Of a DNA stretch of 64,000 bases, positions 1 to 10,456 are shown in pieces. Source of the DNA: Temnopleurus reevesii (taxonomy: Eukaryota; Echinodermata; Echinoidea; Temnopleuroida; Temnopleuridae); the NCBI GenBank assembly GCA_036244855.1, contig BQKZ01000850.1:68301-132300 (forward strand), in the 5' to 3' direction. The position numbers and the translations under genes were made by a program. The first letter of the stretch is position 1. Each line of letters begins with the position of its first letter. The notes beneath the pieces were generated by a model, which searched no databases, was not told where the DNA came from, and saw only the letters and a program-made list of their open reading frames with translations.

Positions 1-120
1 ACAATAGAAAGGCAGGAATCAGTTACTTTAACTTGATTATTGGGAAGAGGAAAATCAATTTCGAGTAATCTTGAATAGGATCAGAAAGAGGAGAAGAACA
101 GAGAACTCTCTTCTGAAATC

Positions 121-241
121 CCTGAGCGAGATGAACCCATTGTCTCCATGCTAGCAATGCTGGGCTTGGAGAGCACCTTGAGGTCTCGCTTCTGAATGTC
201 AGAGACAAGGTCAAAAGGCTGGGCCAACGGATGCAGAAGAT
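121..241 (-). CDS. TBC1D5: TBC1D5 exon-array copy 1 (intact frame)
   Basis: Minus-strand exon-like unit after a TTGGCAG acceptor at 242-244. It continues the phase left by exon 11 (one base over) and reads about 40 residues without a stop: DLLHPLAQPFDLVSDIQKRD, then LKVLSKPSIASMETMGSSRS. It is the leftmost of seven related units. No consensus GTRAGT donor is visible at its end; the frame runs on to a TGA some 60 bases later. It could be a coding exon with a weak donor, an alternative last exon or a decaying copy. I cannot match it to a defined part of human TBC1D5. Confidence 0.5.
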
Positions 242-345
242 CTGCCAATCTCACAAGACAAATAAGAATAAGTTACCATAAAATTTGATTACTGTGAAAA
301 GAAAATTCATTTGAGTTGAAAATGAGCAGAAGACAGAAGAATGTA

Positions 346-457
346 CTAAGCTTGATGAACCAATCACCGTCTCCATGCTGGCAATGCTAGGATTCGAGAT
401 CTATTTTCTGAATGTCAGAGACAGGGTCAGGTGGCTGAGCCAACGGATGGAGAAAGT
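346..457 (-). pseudogene. TBC1D5 exon-array copy 2 (broken)
   Basis: Second unit of the array, after a TTATAG acceptor at about 458-460. It keeps the start of the motif (FLHPLAQPPDPVSDIQK), but a deletion after IQK shifts the frame into TAG. It is read as a decayed copy of the array exon. Confidence 0.6.
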
Positions 458-685
458 CTATAATAAATATTACAGAAAAAATAAGTATCAATTCACACAA
501 TATGATTATTGGGAAGGTGAAAGGTAATGTTTCAGCATCCTTTGTTATTCTCAACATTCTTTTTATTTCATGGAAAAGAATTCAATTTTTCTTAAAATTA
601 ATCCTTAATTGGACTGTTTATGCTGAGTTTATGTGGAAAGCACCGTGGGATCTCACTCGTAAATACCAAATAAATTAACACTGAC

Positions 686-767
686 CTTCAGTTGTCTTTG
701 ACTTGACCACTTTTGACCCCTTGTCCTTTTGACCGTTAGCTCCCTTCCCTATCCTCCTGAGACTGCT
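686..767 (-). pseudogene. Duplicate of the 3' end of TBC1D5 exon 11, cut by a gap
   Basis: These 82 bases are identical to 2117-2198, the 3' end of exon 11 (GKGANGQKDKGSKVVKSKTTE), and include the same GTCAGT donor. The following intron (about 480-685 against 1915-2116) is recognisably the same but clearly diverged. The copy stops at the N at 768. It is either a real second copy of the exon, duplicated with the array, or an alternative haplotype joined into the assembly. Confidence 0.75.
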
Positions 768-768
768 N
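768..768. other. Single N, assembly gap
   Basis: Isolated N between the partial exon 11 copy (686-767) and array copy 3 (769-890). The sequence on either side is not what exon 11 or a normal unit would continue with, so bases are probably missing here. Confidence 0.85.
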
Positions 769-890
769 CCCTGAGCTTGATGAACCCATCGTCTCCATGC
801 TGGCTATGCTGGGCTTGGAGAGCACCTTGAGATCTCGCTTCTGAATGTCAGAGACAAGGTCAGACGGCTGGGCCAATGGATGGGGAAGAT
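769..890 (-). CDS. TBC1D5: TBC1D5 exon-array copy 3 (intact frame)
   Basis: Minus-strand unit with acceptor ATTTGCAG at 891 onward and an open frame in the phase set by exon 11. It reads DLPHPLAQPSDLVSDIQKRD, LKVLSKPSIASMETMGSSSS, then G. It is the best-preserved copy in the array. Its 3' end, where a donor would be, coincides with the N at 768, so the splice donor cannot be judged. It is the likeliest functional exon of the set, though transcript data would be needed to show it. Confidence 0.55.
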
Positions 891-1015
891 CTGCAAATAG
901 TACATGAAAAATTAAGAATCAATCATAATCATTTGATTAATTTTCTGACTGGAGGAGGAAAGGTAATTTGGGTTGATAGTAGGCAGACAGAGAAGGAGAG
1001 ACCTGCTTCTGAAAG

Positions 1016-1143
1016 CCTGAGCTTGATGAACCCATCGTCTCCATGCTGGCTGTGCTAGGCTTGGAGAGAACCTTGAGGTCTCTTTTTGTAATGTAAGAGA
1101 TGGATTTGATGGTTAGATTGCTGGGCCAATGGATGCAAAAGAT
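1016..1143 (-). pseudogene. TBC1D5 exon-array copy 4 (broken)
   Basis: The unit keeps KRDLKVLSKPSTASMETMGS near its 3' side. The acceptor AG is replaced by TG at 1144-1145 and indels in the first half shift the frame. It shares a distinctive diverged middle (around 1095-1125) with copy 6, unlike copies 1, 3 and 5. A CAG|GTCTCT could act as a weak donor just past its end. Confidence 0.6.
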
Positions 1144-1272
1144 CAGCGAATATTGCATGAAAATAAGAATTTGTTAAAATTATTTTCACTTTAATTCTGG
1201 GAAGAGGTAAATTCATTTCGGTTGAAAGTCAGCAAGATGAGAAGGAAAAGGGGGAACAAGTGTTTTAATTTC

Positions 1273-1393
1273 TGAGCTGGTGATGAAACTATGGTCTCCA
1301 AGCTGGTAATGCTGGGCTTGGATAGCAACTTGAGGTCTCGCTTCTGAATGTCAGAGACAAGGTCAGATGGTTGGGCCAACGGATGGGGAAGGT
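1273..1393 (-). CDS. TBC1D5: TBC1D5 exon-array copy 5 (intact frame)
   Basis: Minus-strand unit with acceptor TTGCCAG at 1394 onward. It reads DLPHPLAQPSDLVSDIQKRD, then LKLLSKPSITSLETIVSSPA, in the phase expected after exon 11. The last third has diverged from copies 1 and 3 (SSPAQ instead of GSSSSG). There is no clear GTRAGT donor. It could be an alternative exon or a non-functional copy. Confidence 0.45.
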
Positions 1394-1513
1394 CTGGCAA
1401 TATCAACAGAAAACAAGAATCAGTTCTTTAACTTGACTAATGAGAAGAGGAAAATTGATTTGGGTTGATAGTAAGCAGAGAGAGAACATGGAGGAACCAG
1501 TTTCTGGAGACAT

Positions 1514-1640
1514 CAGCTTGACAATCCCATCATCTCCATGTTAGCTATGCTGGGCTTGGAAAGCACCTTGAAGTCTTTTTTTACTGAATGTGATAGATGG
1601 ATTAGATGGTAAGATAGCCGAGTCAACGGATGGAAAAGAT
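1514..1640 (-). pseudogene. TBC1D5 exon-array copy 6 (diverged)
   Basis: The acceptor TTGGCAG is kept, but the first half is diverged (LFHPLTRLSYHLIHLSHSV). The second half keeps KVLSKPSIANMEMMG and then reaches TGA in frame. Its shared middle with copy 4 suggests that pairs of units were duplicated together. Confidence 0.55.
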
Positions 1641-1769
1641 CTGCCAATAATGCATGAAAATAAGAATCTGTTTAAATCATTTTCATTTTAATTCTTGGAA
1701 CAAGTAAATTCATTTTGTTTAATGACAAGTAAGAAGAGAAGGAAAAGGAGGAACAAGCGTCTGAATGCT

Positions 1770-1888
1770 GGAGCTTGTGATGAAACCATGGTCTCTAAGC
1801 TGGTAATGCTGGGCATGGAAAGCACCTTGATGTTGCTTCTGAATGTCAGAGACAAGGTCAGATGGATGGGCTAAGGGATGGGGAAGGT
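1770..1888 (-). pseudogene. TBC1D5 exon-array copy 7 (broken)
   Basis: The unit nearest to exon 11. It keeps LDLPHPLAHPSDLVSDIQK, but a deletion after IQK shifts the frame. The expected acceptor AG is not present (TTGG at the boundary). It is read as a decayed copy. Confidence 0.6.
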
Positions 1889-2116
1889 CCAAGAGTATCA
1901 CAAGAAAAGTAATCATCATTTTAAACACTTGGATTACCAGGAAAGTGAAAGATAATGTTTCACCATCCATAGTTATTTTCAATGCGTTTTTTAATTTCTG
2001 GAAAAGAAAAGGATGCGTTTTATTTATTTCTTCAGCGTCTCAACGCTAGTTGTACTGATTTCGTTTGAAAGCATCCTGGGATCTTACTCATAAACACCAA
2101 ACAAATTAACACTGAC

Positions 2117-2357
2117 CTTCAGTTGTCTTTGACTTGACCACTTTTGACCCCTTGTCCTTTTGACCGTTAGCTCCCTTCCCTATCCTCCTGAGACTGCTGA
2201 ATCCTTGACTGACCGCTGATGAAGTCTTCTTTGCCACACCGCTGGTCGGAACAGACTTTTTTGGGACGGCCAGGTTTCCTCGAGATGTTGATATGACGTT
2301 ACCAGTTTTCATCTGGGAGTAGATCTGAAATTGGTAGTTGGCCTGCCTTGGATTGTT
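2117..2357 (-). CDS. TBC1D5: TBC1D5 coding exon 11
   Basis: Follows a pyrimidine-rich stretch and GAAG acceptor at 2358-2359, and ends at donor GTCAGT (2116-2111). It is 241 bases, beginning in phase 0 and leaving one base. It starts NNPRQANYQFQIY, which matches the family's NPRPVTYQF segment just after the TBC domain. The rest is Lys/Ser/Gly-rich low-complexity linker (KKSVPTSGVAKKTSSAVSQG, then SLRRIGKGANGQKDK), typical of the disordered tail. Its 3' end is duplicated at 686-767. Confidence 0.9.
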
Positions 2358-2772
2358 CTTCAAAAATACGGAAGAAAATATGCAAAATCAATTGTCTTTT
2401 TTAAAAGTAAATAATAAGCCCACACATGTTAATTTTGATATGGATCTTTGGATGAAAAAAACCTGGGAATTAATCATTACCCATGCAAATGAGAGGGAAA
2501 AATATACAAAATAACTAAGAATTGTCAAATATAAAAAAAAATTCCTGTTTTTCATACAAATTGTAAATTATCCTCATTTCAAAACTCATTAGAATTTTCA
2601 ACAATAAGTAATAATTCTAGAAGAATTTTAATGAAATAATGTGAAAATTTGGGGAAAAAACAAAAAAGAGAACATTCCAATGTAGGAATTGTATATGATT
2701 AGCACGAATCAAATAATGATTCCAGTCCCAAATAGACTAATAAATTAACTTGATGCAAAAGCCAGTACATAC
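2358..2772 (-). other. TBC1D5 intron 10
   Basis: AT-rich intron between exons 10 and 11. No further exon, RNA gene or recognisable repeat was seen. Confidence 0.85.
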
Positions 2773-2870
2773 CTTTGGGTCTCTGAGATGTAATGCTCTG
2801 TTGACTAGATAATGAATGTCATCTACAGCAGGGTATCTCATCAACAGCATTAGACAACTTGCATACTCTG
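2773..2870 (-). CDS. TBC1D5: TBC1D5 coding exon 10
   Basis: 98 bases between acceptor CTAACAG (from 2871) and donor GTATGT (2772-2767). It enters with one base from exon 9 and ends in phase 0. It reads EYASCLMLLMRYPAVDDIHY, then LVNRALHLRDPK, matching the human YQTCLGLLMHYPFIGDVHSL and ILKALFLRDPK region at the end of the TBC domain. Confidence 0.95.
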
Positions 2871-3197
2871 CTGTTAGTACTGAATACAATCAGAGAAACA
2901 AACACAAAAAATTTCAATAACAATCTTCAAGTGATCTTAAACAAAATAATCATCAGAGTATAAAATTACAACTCCACAACAAAAATAGCAGAAAAGTTGA
3001 GCTCTGAACAACATAAGTATTCCACCACATACATAAAAATCATGAAAACATATTGGCATAAATTTTTTTGCTTTCTTTGTTATGTTTTTTCAATGAAACA
3101 CCTTCAAGAAGCACAATGGTCTAATGATTTAAACTCATGCATACTAATCATTTCTTTGCTTCATAATCAAAGGTAATAATTCTACTTAGGTACTCAC

Positions 3198-3329
3198 ATA
3201 ATTCTCTGATCTTTATGAGCATAGCAACAAAGATGTAGTCAACCAGGTCCAACATGGCGGAATCAGCAAAGATGGCATCCCATAATACTATCAGATCCTG
3301 GAAGGTGAACTCACGGCCAAACAACAACC
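3198..3329 (-). CDS. TBC1D5: TBC1D5 coding exon 9, 5' end lost in gap
   Basis: Reads RLLFGREFTFQDLIVLWDAI, then FADSAMLDLVDYIFVAMLIK and IREL, ending at donor GTGAGT (3197-3192) with one base over. This is the best conserved part of the TBC domain and matches human RLLFGREFPLQDLLVVWDAL and VDYIFVAML. The exon is cut at the N at 3330. By comparison with the family, about eleven coding bases (for IRWV) and the splice acceptor are missing. Confidence 0.95.
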
Positions 3330-3330
3330 N
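3330..3330. other. Single N, assembly gap inside TBC1D5 exon 9
   Basis: The coding sequence of exon 9 stops abruptly here. The sequence to the right (3331 onward) does not encode the expected IRWV and has no acceptor at the junction, so the N replaces more than one missing base. Confidence 0.85.
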
Positions 3331-3858
3331 TTCGTATCATGCAAATTTATATGTGTGCCAAATTTGGTGCTTTTATCAAAAAGTGCACAATTCCTCATAA
3401 TATTGGAGCTAAACCGCCTAACTACGGAGACTAATTTGAAGAAAAAAAATTGATAACGTTTCTTTAATATTCACATTGGCAAGTGATCAAAATATCTGCT
3501 AATGAATTTAAACGATCATACCCTCAATATTATCTAGCATTTCCTTACAAAAATCTGATTTCCTTCGTAATCAAAAAAAAAAAAAAATTATATCAATTCA
3601 TCAATAATTTATAACTGAAAACCTAAAATGAAAACAAAGATGAATAAACAACAAGAAACCTAATATCCAAATTCTATGTTTATTACCAAGACATTCCATA
3701 CAGACATTATTCTCAAAATATCAAATAGTTCTAGCTCTGAAAGATCATCTAGAGTTTGATTCAATCGTTATGAGATATAGACATACTATTTGAAATTTGA
3801 CAAAACTTTACTTTCAGGACTATAATGAAAAAATGCAGATGATTGAGGAAAAACTCAC
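3331..3858 (-). other. TBC1D5 intron 8 (partly missing)
   Basis: AT-rich intron remainder between exons 8 and 9, with a poly-A run at about 3571-3586. Nothing else was recognised. The part next to exon 9 is lost in the gap. Confidence 0.8.
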
Positions 3859-4098
3859 ATGCCATAAATCTGTGGCTGGATATCAAGCCTATTGAGATGC
3901 GTGTAGAGCTCAAAATCATGCTTCTTCAAGATAAACTCTCGTATCCTGTTGAGTTTCTTGACCAATGGGGAAGAAGGATTGCACTCCTCTGGTTTAGAGA
4001 AGGGTTCTGATTGGACGAAACCACAACTCTGTGGAGGGAAGTCCTGACCGTGATGGAACCATGGCTCCGCAGTCTCCATTAGATGACAAAAGAGGGTG
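3859..4098 (-). CDS. TBC1D5: TBC1D5 coding exon 8
   Basis: 240 bases between acceptor TTGAACAG (from 4099) and donor GTGAGT (3858-3853). It reads TLFCHLMETAEPWFHHGQDF, a proline and serine-rich insert, then KLNRIREFILKKHDFELYTH and LNRLDIQPQIYG. Human TBC1D5 has SQLMETAEPWF, LLKKHDIELYMHLNRLEI and APQIYG at the same places. The insert between the two conserved blocks differs in sequence from human, as is usual for this loop. Confidence 0.95.
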
Positions 4099-5233
4099 CT
4101 GTTCAAAGAAATATTTTCATAAATTAGTATTTGCATTTTATGTTCCTCCCCCAAAACATGTACTTCTTTCATATATGATCACATCTAACGAATGATAGGA
4201 GTGAATGGCATTTCAACAAAATAAAATTAACCAAAATTTTAGATGTTAATAAAATGAGGGAAACGTTCATGAACAATCAAGGGCTTTATCCAAAAGAAAA
4301 CTCAAATAATTTGCTCTAAATGGTCTTGGCTACCTCCTTGCTTAGTCATATCAGTTTCTTATGGCACCACCGAATGTATAAATGAATACAATAGTATGTC
4401 TGCCATTAGTATGTCTGCCATTAGGATGTATGTCACAAGTAGAAAAAACAAACATTTCTAAATATGAGTGAGATAGTCAAGGCCATTTTGAACGAATGGC
4501 CCAAGGGTACTTTGGGTTTGATAGGGATCACTTTTCTGAAAGACACACCATAAAAGGAAATGTGAAAGGGGAGGTAATTATTCATACTGCCGAAAAAGTC
4601 ATGTCCTTGGTAATCTCGGTTAATTCACTCCCTGTTAAATACAGTAAAATCATTTCCAATATTAATGTCATGAAACTACTTGACTACCAAGAAAACAAAT
4701 CAATTTCAGAATATTTACAAATGTAATACTTTTAATTTCTATTTATAATTGGTTTCATTTACATTCACTTTCATAAGTCGTATAATCAATCAAGATGGCG
4801 AACAAATAAACATAGCTATCAATGATACTTCAAATCAATCATCTTATTTGCCATCAATGATAATGAAACATTCCAAAAATAATCATTTGAAATATCAAAC
4901 CTGGTTGCTAATTAGGTTTGTCACTTATTGAAAATATTCAAATAGGGAAATGGTAAATTATCAAAAACAAATTATGTTTGAATAATAGCAGAAGTATTAG
5001 GAAAATATATAATTTATAATTCAAAGTAAAATAATTACAGACTCTGTATCTCATCTATTGCATCTCTGTGCCATTAATTGCCAGTATCTTTAAATGACGA
5101 AATATGGATACATTTTTTATATGAGGGAACTTCAAATGCTTAGTTTCACGTGGTATTCATCATCTGAATTAAAACAAAGAAACTCTAGTTTTTTATTCAT
5201 ATCTGGGTCAAGTGTCCGTACTGACATACTTAC
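4099..5233 (-). other. TBC1D5 intron 7
   Basis: AT-rich intron. A 16-base direct repeat (AGTATGTCTGCCATTA) lies at about 4393-4425. No other coding or repeat feature was recognised. Confidence 0.8.
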
Positions 5234-5284
5234 TAGGAATCATGTTCCAGGTAATCGGGGTTCATCAACTCTGATACTATATCT
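5234..5284 (-). CDS. TBC1D5: TBC1D5 coding exon 7 (51-base micro-exon)
   Basis: Short exon between acceptor CTTGCAG (from 5285) and donor GTAAGT (5233-5228). It takes two bases from exon 6 and leaves two, coding LDIVSELMNPDYLEHDS(Y). It matches human MKTVLNPEYLEHDAY. Both flanking phases agree, which makes the call firm despite the length. Confidence 0.93.
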
Positions 5285-7874
5285 CTGCAAGGGGGAAATC
5301 AGATAAAAAAATTATAGAGAAAAATTCAAAATTAAAAAAAAAATATTAGTTGGACATTAACAATAACATAACATATACATAAATTATCTTGGTCTTACCA
5401 TTTTATAAAATTGAAGGGATGCAAATATATTACAATTAATAAAAATTTCCTTATAAAACATGTTTAAATATCATACAAATTAACATTATTGAATACACTT
5501 CTTCAACATTTGATGAAGGGTGGTGTACTCCAGTACTCTTTTCAGAAGATCTTTGATGATGAATAACTTAAACATTTCAGAGAAGGCTGATTGTAATTTC
5601 TTATCAAAGAAAGCTCTTAAAATCTGTATAATCACATGTAATCTTATTAATCTCATATTAATTGAGGGGTAGGTGATATAGTCTATATAGATCAAAAAGT
5701 GATAATTTACACACCTGTTATAGAAAATACTACTGCACTTGATATAAGGATATTTCTAAAATTAAGTACTGTGCAAATGTGCGTGAGTTAAGGGTCATCA
5801 ATTCCAAAAATACAATTTCTGTTATTCATACGGCGTAGAGCCCTACATTGTTTTTATTCTTTTCTTTAACCTTTTATGCTTGGAATTTTAGGTTAGATAG
5901 GAATTTCATCAATCTATGTCACTGAAGAAAAGTAACTACATGTATGTTTATGAAAAAGGGCGAGTGTTGGAAGAAATTCACTCTGCAGACAAAAGAAAAT
6001 TTATCATTTTGAATATTATGAATAGATTAGAATTTATTTTACATGCTGGTTGTATGCAAAATGAATTTTGTATTTCCAATGAATATCATTATAATTAGAA
6101 TAAATAACCTGTAAGCACCAAAGAATATGATCGCTTTCAAGACTAATGTCAAACACTAAATGTGACAACTTTCAAAAGATACGATAGTCATTGAAGGAAA
6201 GCCTCCTCTTCTATCTCTAAGGATAATTTCCAAATGACACATACTATGTATCAGTGAGCAAAATAAAAAAGAAATATCACCGATCTACTAATAAATATCT
6301 CTTTTCATTTTTTTTTTTTACATGGAATACATCTTTTAAAAATTATCATTATGTATCATATAAGCAGTTCCCTTGGATGTTAAATGTTCTTCACGTAACA
6401 AAATGCACATCACATCAGCTCCACATATAATACAAGTTGTGAGTTACTATTGTTTCGAAGGAAGTTTTGGTATCATACTCCCTGTGGAAAAAAATAACAA
6501 CAGAAAATACCCTGCACCATTTATGACACATCTATAGCTTCCGCATGAGCTGAAAAAAAATGAATTTATGATTGCAAGGTATTTCATGAGGTGTAAATAA
6601 GAAATCGTTAATGATAAGCAAGCATTCTTTCTACCATTACCTATATAGTTTATCTATACTTCATTGTTTTGATAGTTAGATTATCAGAAGTAATATACTT
6701 GATGGTCGATATTATACCCTACACCTTGTACAATTTGCTAACAAGTATTGCATGAATAATGAGTTTAAATTAACATAGAAATATAAATGTAGAGAGCAGA
6801 ATGAATATTGAAAGGACCTTGTTGTAATATGTTGTCTCTAAACCATCCTCTCTATGATTTACAATTGTTCAGATATATTGGAAATACAATAGTTTATACA
6901 CCTGAGGAAGTAGAAAAACCAAACACCTGGTATGATTACACCAATAATGGAGCACTATAATTATGTGATCTTGAATAGAGCTACAGTATGAACATGTTGC
7001 GTAAACAATAAATCAAATATAAAACTCTTATTCTCCTGTTATTTATCAGTATTTGTATACATGGGGGAATAGATACATGATATAAAGTACTGGATGCATA
7101 ATATCCCTTGATTTATTCTTGGGTACATATTTCATACACTCCAAGCATAATCTAACTGCATTCATCCCAAAGCAGGTGATATTTTCCCTGCATCCTTTAA
7201 TCTCTTTTTACATTTTTAATAAACGTAATGCAATCATGGCTGTCAATAGGGTGCATACATGTTTGAAAAAGATAGTGACAAACGCTTTCCTTTGTCAGAA
7301 AATCCTTAAAAACTACCCCACCCCCCTAAAAACACTAGTGACAGCCATGTGCAATAGATACTGGTTAAAAAAAATCATGAAAGGGTGTCCAGCACCATAC
7401 CCAAATCAAACATTATGATGTTTTTGTAACAATGAGAATTGCAAAACAATACTCAATATATGCAAGTCATATCACTTTAAATTGAATTATTGTAATTATA
7501 TCCCTTTGCCTCTAATGTCCAAGGCAACCTAGACCTGAAAATCATAAGATCTTGGTGGAGAACACTACACCTGTCAGTATGGTAACCTTTGATAATGAGT
7601 GGCTCATGAACCCACTAAAATGCTATGAGAGTATATATGGCAGCCATGAAGAGCTCATGGCTTATGTAATTGTACAAACTTGTGAAAGGCTTGCTTGCTC
7701 GTTGGCAGTTCTTTTTTTAACAAGTGAACCAGTTGTGGTGAGCTGATAGTTTTGGGTCATAGTAGAAATCAAATGTATTCGCTCACTTGGTTTAGTTCGG
7801 TTGAGTGGCAACCACTAACACAGAATTTCCTTGGGATAAAAGCAGCAAGGCTCAATTGGTAAAATTTGTACAAT

Positions 7875-8105
7875 AGGCAGGTTTAATTATAGATTCTAAT
7901 TTCATGCGTTCTCTTTACATACAGGTTGTTCTTGACAACCAGAAAGCTTACCCAAGGCTTGCCCAACATAGTAACGACTAATGTATGCAAAGTGGATTCC
8001 AAATATTGTAATTCAATTGTTACTAACTGGTTTGAGGAATTATACCACGTTACTGCGGTCGTTCAGATGAAACTTGCATGAATTTGAATCTATTCGTAAA
8101 CCGGT
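7875..8105. repeat. Inverted-repeat element, family A copy 1
   Basis: Aligns along its length with 56775-56991 and, inverted inside, with 23027-23244. Shared blocks include the AGGTTGTTCTTGACAACC region, GAAAGCTTACCCAAGGC and AATGTATGCAAA, and the right end TATTCGTAAACCGG. The left terminal repeat is degraded here. It has no coding capacity and is read as a non-autonomous DNA transposon (MITE-like). Confidence 0.7.
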
Positions 8106-9184
8106 CTATTACCCCAGTTGACATGTTTTTCATGAGGTCCCCTTTAGCATTACACAGTGAATGCATTACTACCTTTACTATTAATAAAATGTGAAGAAAA
8201 ATGTTAATGACACAGCAAGCAAATGAGAAATGAGAATGTGTAAATGCATAAGAATTACTGCTATGAAGTATAATCTGATGTACAACCTTGTATTAGGACC
8301 GACAACTCTGGAGATTGAACATCATTAAATTGGAGAAGAGAAAACAGAAGAATTTGGTGAAATATTGGAATGAAAATTCAGTACATGGACATCAGAGTCT
8401 AAAAAGACTCAAAGAACAGAAATTAACAACTTTGTATTATCATCATTTCATCACTCTCATTTAAAGGAATGGAATGGGTTACTTTAAATGCAAATACAGA
8501 GATGATCTATGATTTAAATTCATGCACAATAACATTTATCTAATATATAACCATGCAGCAATCTATGTGCATGTTTACATAATTATCAATCTGCATACAT
8601 GTAAGCTTTTGTGCTACAGAAATATTTGCAAATTATATATGCAGTAAAATTCTTAAGAAAACTATGATGCAAAACTATTGGATACAAGTATCATTTCAAA
8701 TATCTGTATCATGTTTCACTGTCGGCGATACATGCATGAGAAACTATTACGCTTCAAATTATAACTTTTTATGAACCAGCTTGAATTGAATTTTTGTTAA
8801 ATTATATTTGGATCAAGCATCGCTCCCACGTCATGTTGATATCATCTTTAAATGGGACTAATAAATGTAATGTACAAGTACTCCAGTGGAAACCCCTGCA
8901 ATATTGTTGAGATGGACTCCAAATACTTTATGAATCATGTAACGTTTATCAAAGTTAGCATACCGAACATAAACAATTTCTTGAATGCATGAAGATCAAT
9001 TTGCAACTATATGATGTTGTTAATGCAATTATAGCACAAGCAAAGCAACAAAGCATCATTGTTTTATCAATATTGTAACGTTGCTCTCAAAAGTCTTCGC
9101 TCTAAACCAGTCAAATTCCCCCATTTAGCACACTGCAATGAATGGTCTCAAAAGAGTATGTTTGATATCAATATCACTTTCTGT

Positions 9185-9297
9185 GCTCGTGCAGTAAGCC
9201 ATTAGGATTCATTACTTGAAGAATTGAGCGCAATGAGTGCCCAGCTGTGGCGAGACCGGCGCTATACAAGAGGCCATCATCATCATCATCATCAATA
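9185..9297 (+). repeat. SINE-like 3' tail with ATC simple repeat
   Basis: Ends in GGCGCTATACAAGAGGCCA followed by (TCA)n. This form, a GCGCTATA-type 3' end with a trinucleotide tail, is common for SINEs of marine invertebrates. The end CTATACAAG.GCCA is shared with 20304-20352. The upstream boundary is not defined. Confidence 0.5.
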
Positions 9298-9592
9298 ATA
9301 CTTTCTAAATCTGCCACATAATATTGTATATGACTAAATTTTAAACAGATGAAAAATGTAATTCTGTTGACAATCTTCAAATGTTCATCATGAAAGATAA
9401 TAATATACCAATTAACACAGGTTTGACTGAACACATTATGTCTGTCTTCTTTATGTTTCTTTCTTCAATCAACATCATGCATCACACACAAATTAAATAA
9501 ATATTATCCTATAGATGCACTTCAAGCCCATATGGACATTATATACATGCAATATAAGTTTGTTATTTTGAGTAGCATTATATAATACTTAC

Positions 9593-9681
9593 AGCTGTGA
9601 CTCCATCTCCTTTGCATGAAGAAAAGCTTGTTGGTCGCAGTGTATTACAAACATCAGTGGAGCCAGCAGTTCATGCATTCC
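9593..9681 (-). CDS. TBC1D5: TBC1D5 coding exon 6
   Basis: 89 bases between acceptor TTATCAG (from 9682) and donor GTAAGT (9592-9587). It reads GMHELLAPLMFVIHCDQQAF, then LHAKEMESQ, matching human GMHELLAPIVFVLHCDHQAF. With the final YKQ of exon 5 it forms YKQGMHE, the glutamine-finger motif that TBC proteins use together with the arginine finger for GTP hydrolysis. Confidence 0.96.
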
Positions 9682-9900
9682 CTGATAAGAATTGAAGAAG
9701 TGATATAAAGAGTGTTCTTATACAATATATAAAAAATTTAAAAAAAATAAATTAATATAGATTATGGTAATCCATCTTCTGCACTTTTAACAGCTATAAA
9801 ATACATTTTTTTACAGCACACATATTATATAGTTTCATACATCTTTAATATTACTGTATATATAGCACAAAATAATTTTTCTAGGCTTAAAGGTTGTACN

Positions 9901-10075
9901 GCGCATGCGTAGTCGGCTAAAACAGACGAATAGTAATTTTTTCCCTAGGGAAAAAAGTTACTATTTTTGCACGCATGCGTAGTCGGCTAAAAACAAACGA
10001 ATAGTAATTTTTTCCCTAGGGAAAAAAGTTACTATTTTTGCGCGCATGCGTAGTCGGCTAAAATAGACGTGCCCG
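9901..10075. repeat. 70-71 base tandem repeat, 2.3 units, starting at a gap
   Basis: Units start at 9901, 9971 and 10042. Each opens with a CGCATGCGTAGTCGGCTAAA block and the first two contain the near-perfect palindrome TTTTTTCCCTAGGGAAAAAA within AGTAA...TTACT. The repeated CGCATGCG resembles the core of the animal NRF1 site (GCGCATGCGC). The N at 9900 suggests that more units were collapsed. Confidence 0.85.
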
Positions 10076-10302
10076 TGCGCGAGAGAGACACTGCTTCCCA
10101 GTTACACGGCACGGGACACTTCTGGCGGGCTTCGTTAGCATGATGTGCTCAACGAGAAGACGAGCCAGAGACTATATAGAAAAACAATTTATCAGATTAT
10201 CAAATTATCCTTAAGACAAGGTAAGATTATTTAATTTGCTGCAATATACTACTTTATTGTTAATGTTGTTGTTGTTGTAAGAAGGGATATAAAAGTAATA
10301 TA

Positions 10303-10456
10303 CAATGACTTGATTCTCGGTACTGGCTAAAACTATTCGCACTCGTGAGCATCAGATAGTATCATCCTCCCTCGGGCCATTGGCCCTCGGGAGTATGGTA
10401 CTATCTGATATGCTCATTCGTGCGAATAGTTTTAACCAGAACCTCGAGAGTCATTG
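10303..10456. repeat. 154-base imperfect palindrome (foldback element)
   Basis: The two arms meet at GGGCCATTGGCCC (about 10375-10387). The left arm carries GGCTAAAACTATTCGCAC and the right arm its complement GTGCGAATAGTTTTAACC; outer parts CAATGACT and AGTCATTG also pair. It has no coding capacity. It could fold into a long hairpin, as MITE or foldback elements do. Confidence 0.85.

Larger units (their letters stand above)
5285..9592 (-). other. TBC1D5 intron 6
   Basis: 4.3-kb AT-rich intron. It contains a terminal-inverted-repeat element copy (7875-8105) and a SINE-like 3' tail (9185-9297). No exon was recognised, and reading frames in it are short and unrelated to the gene. Confidence 0.8.
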
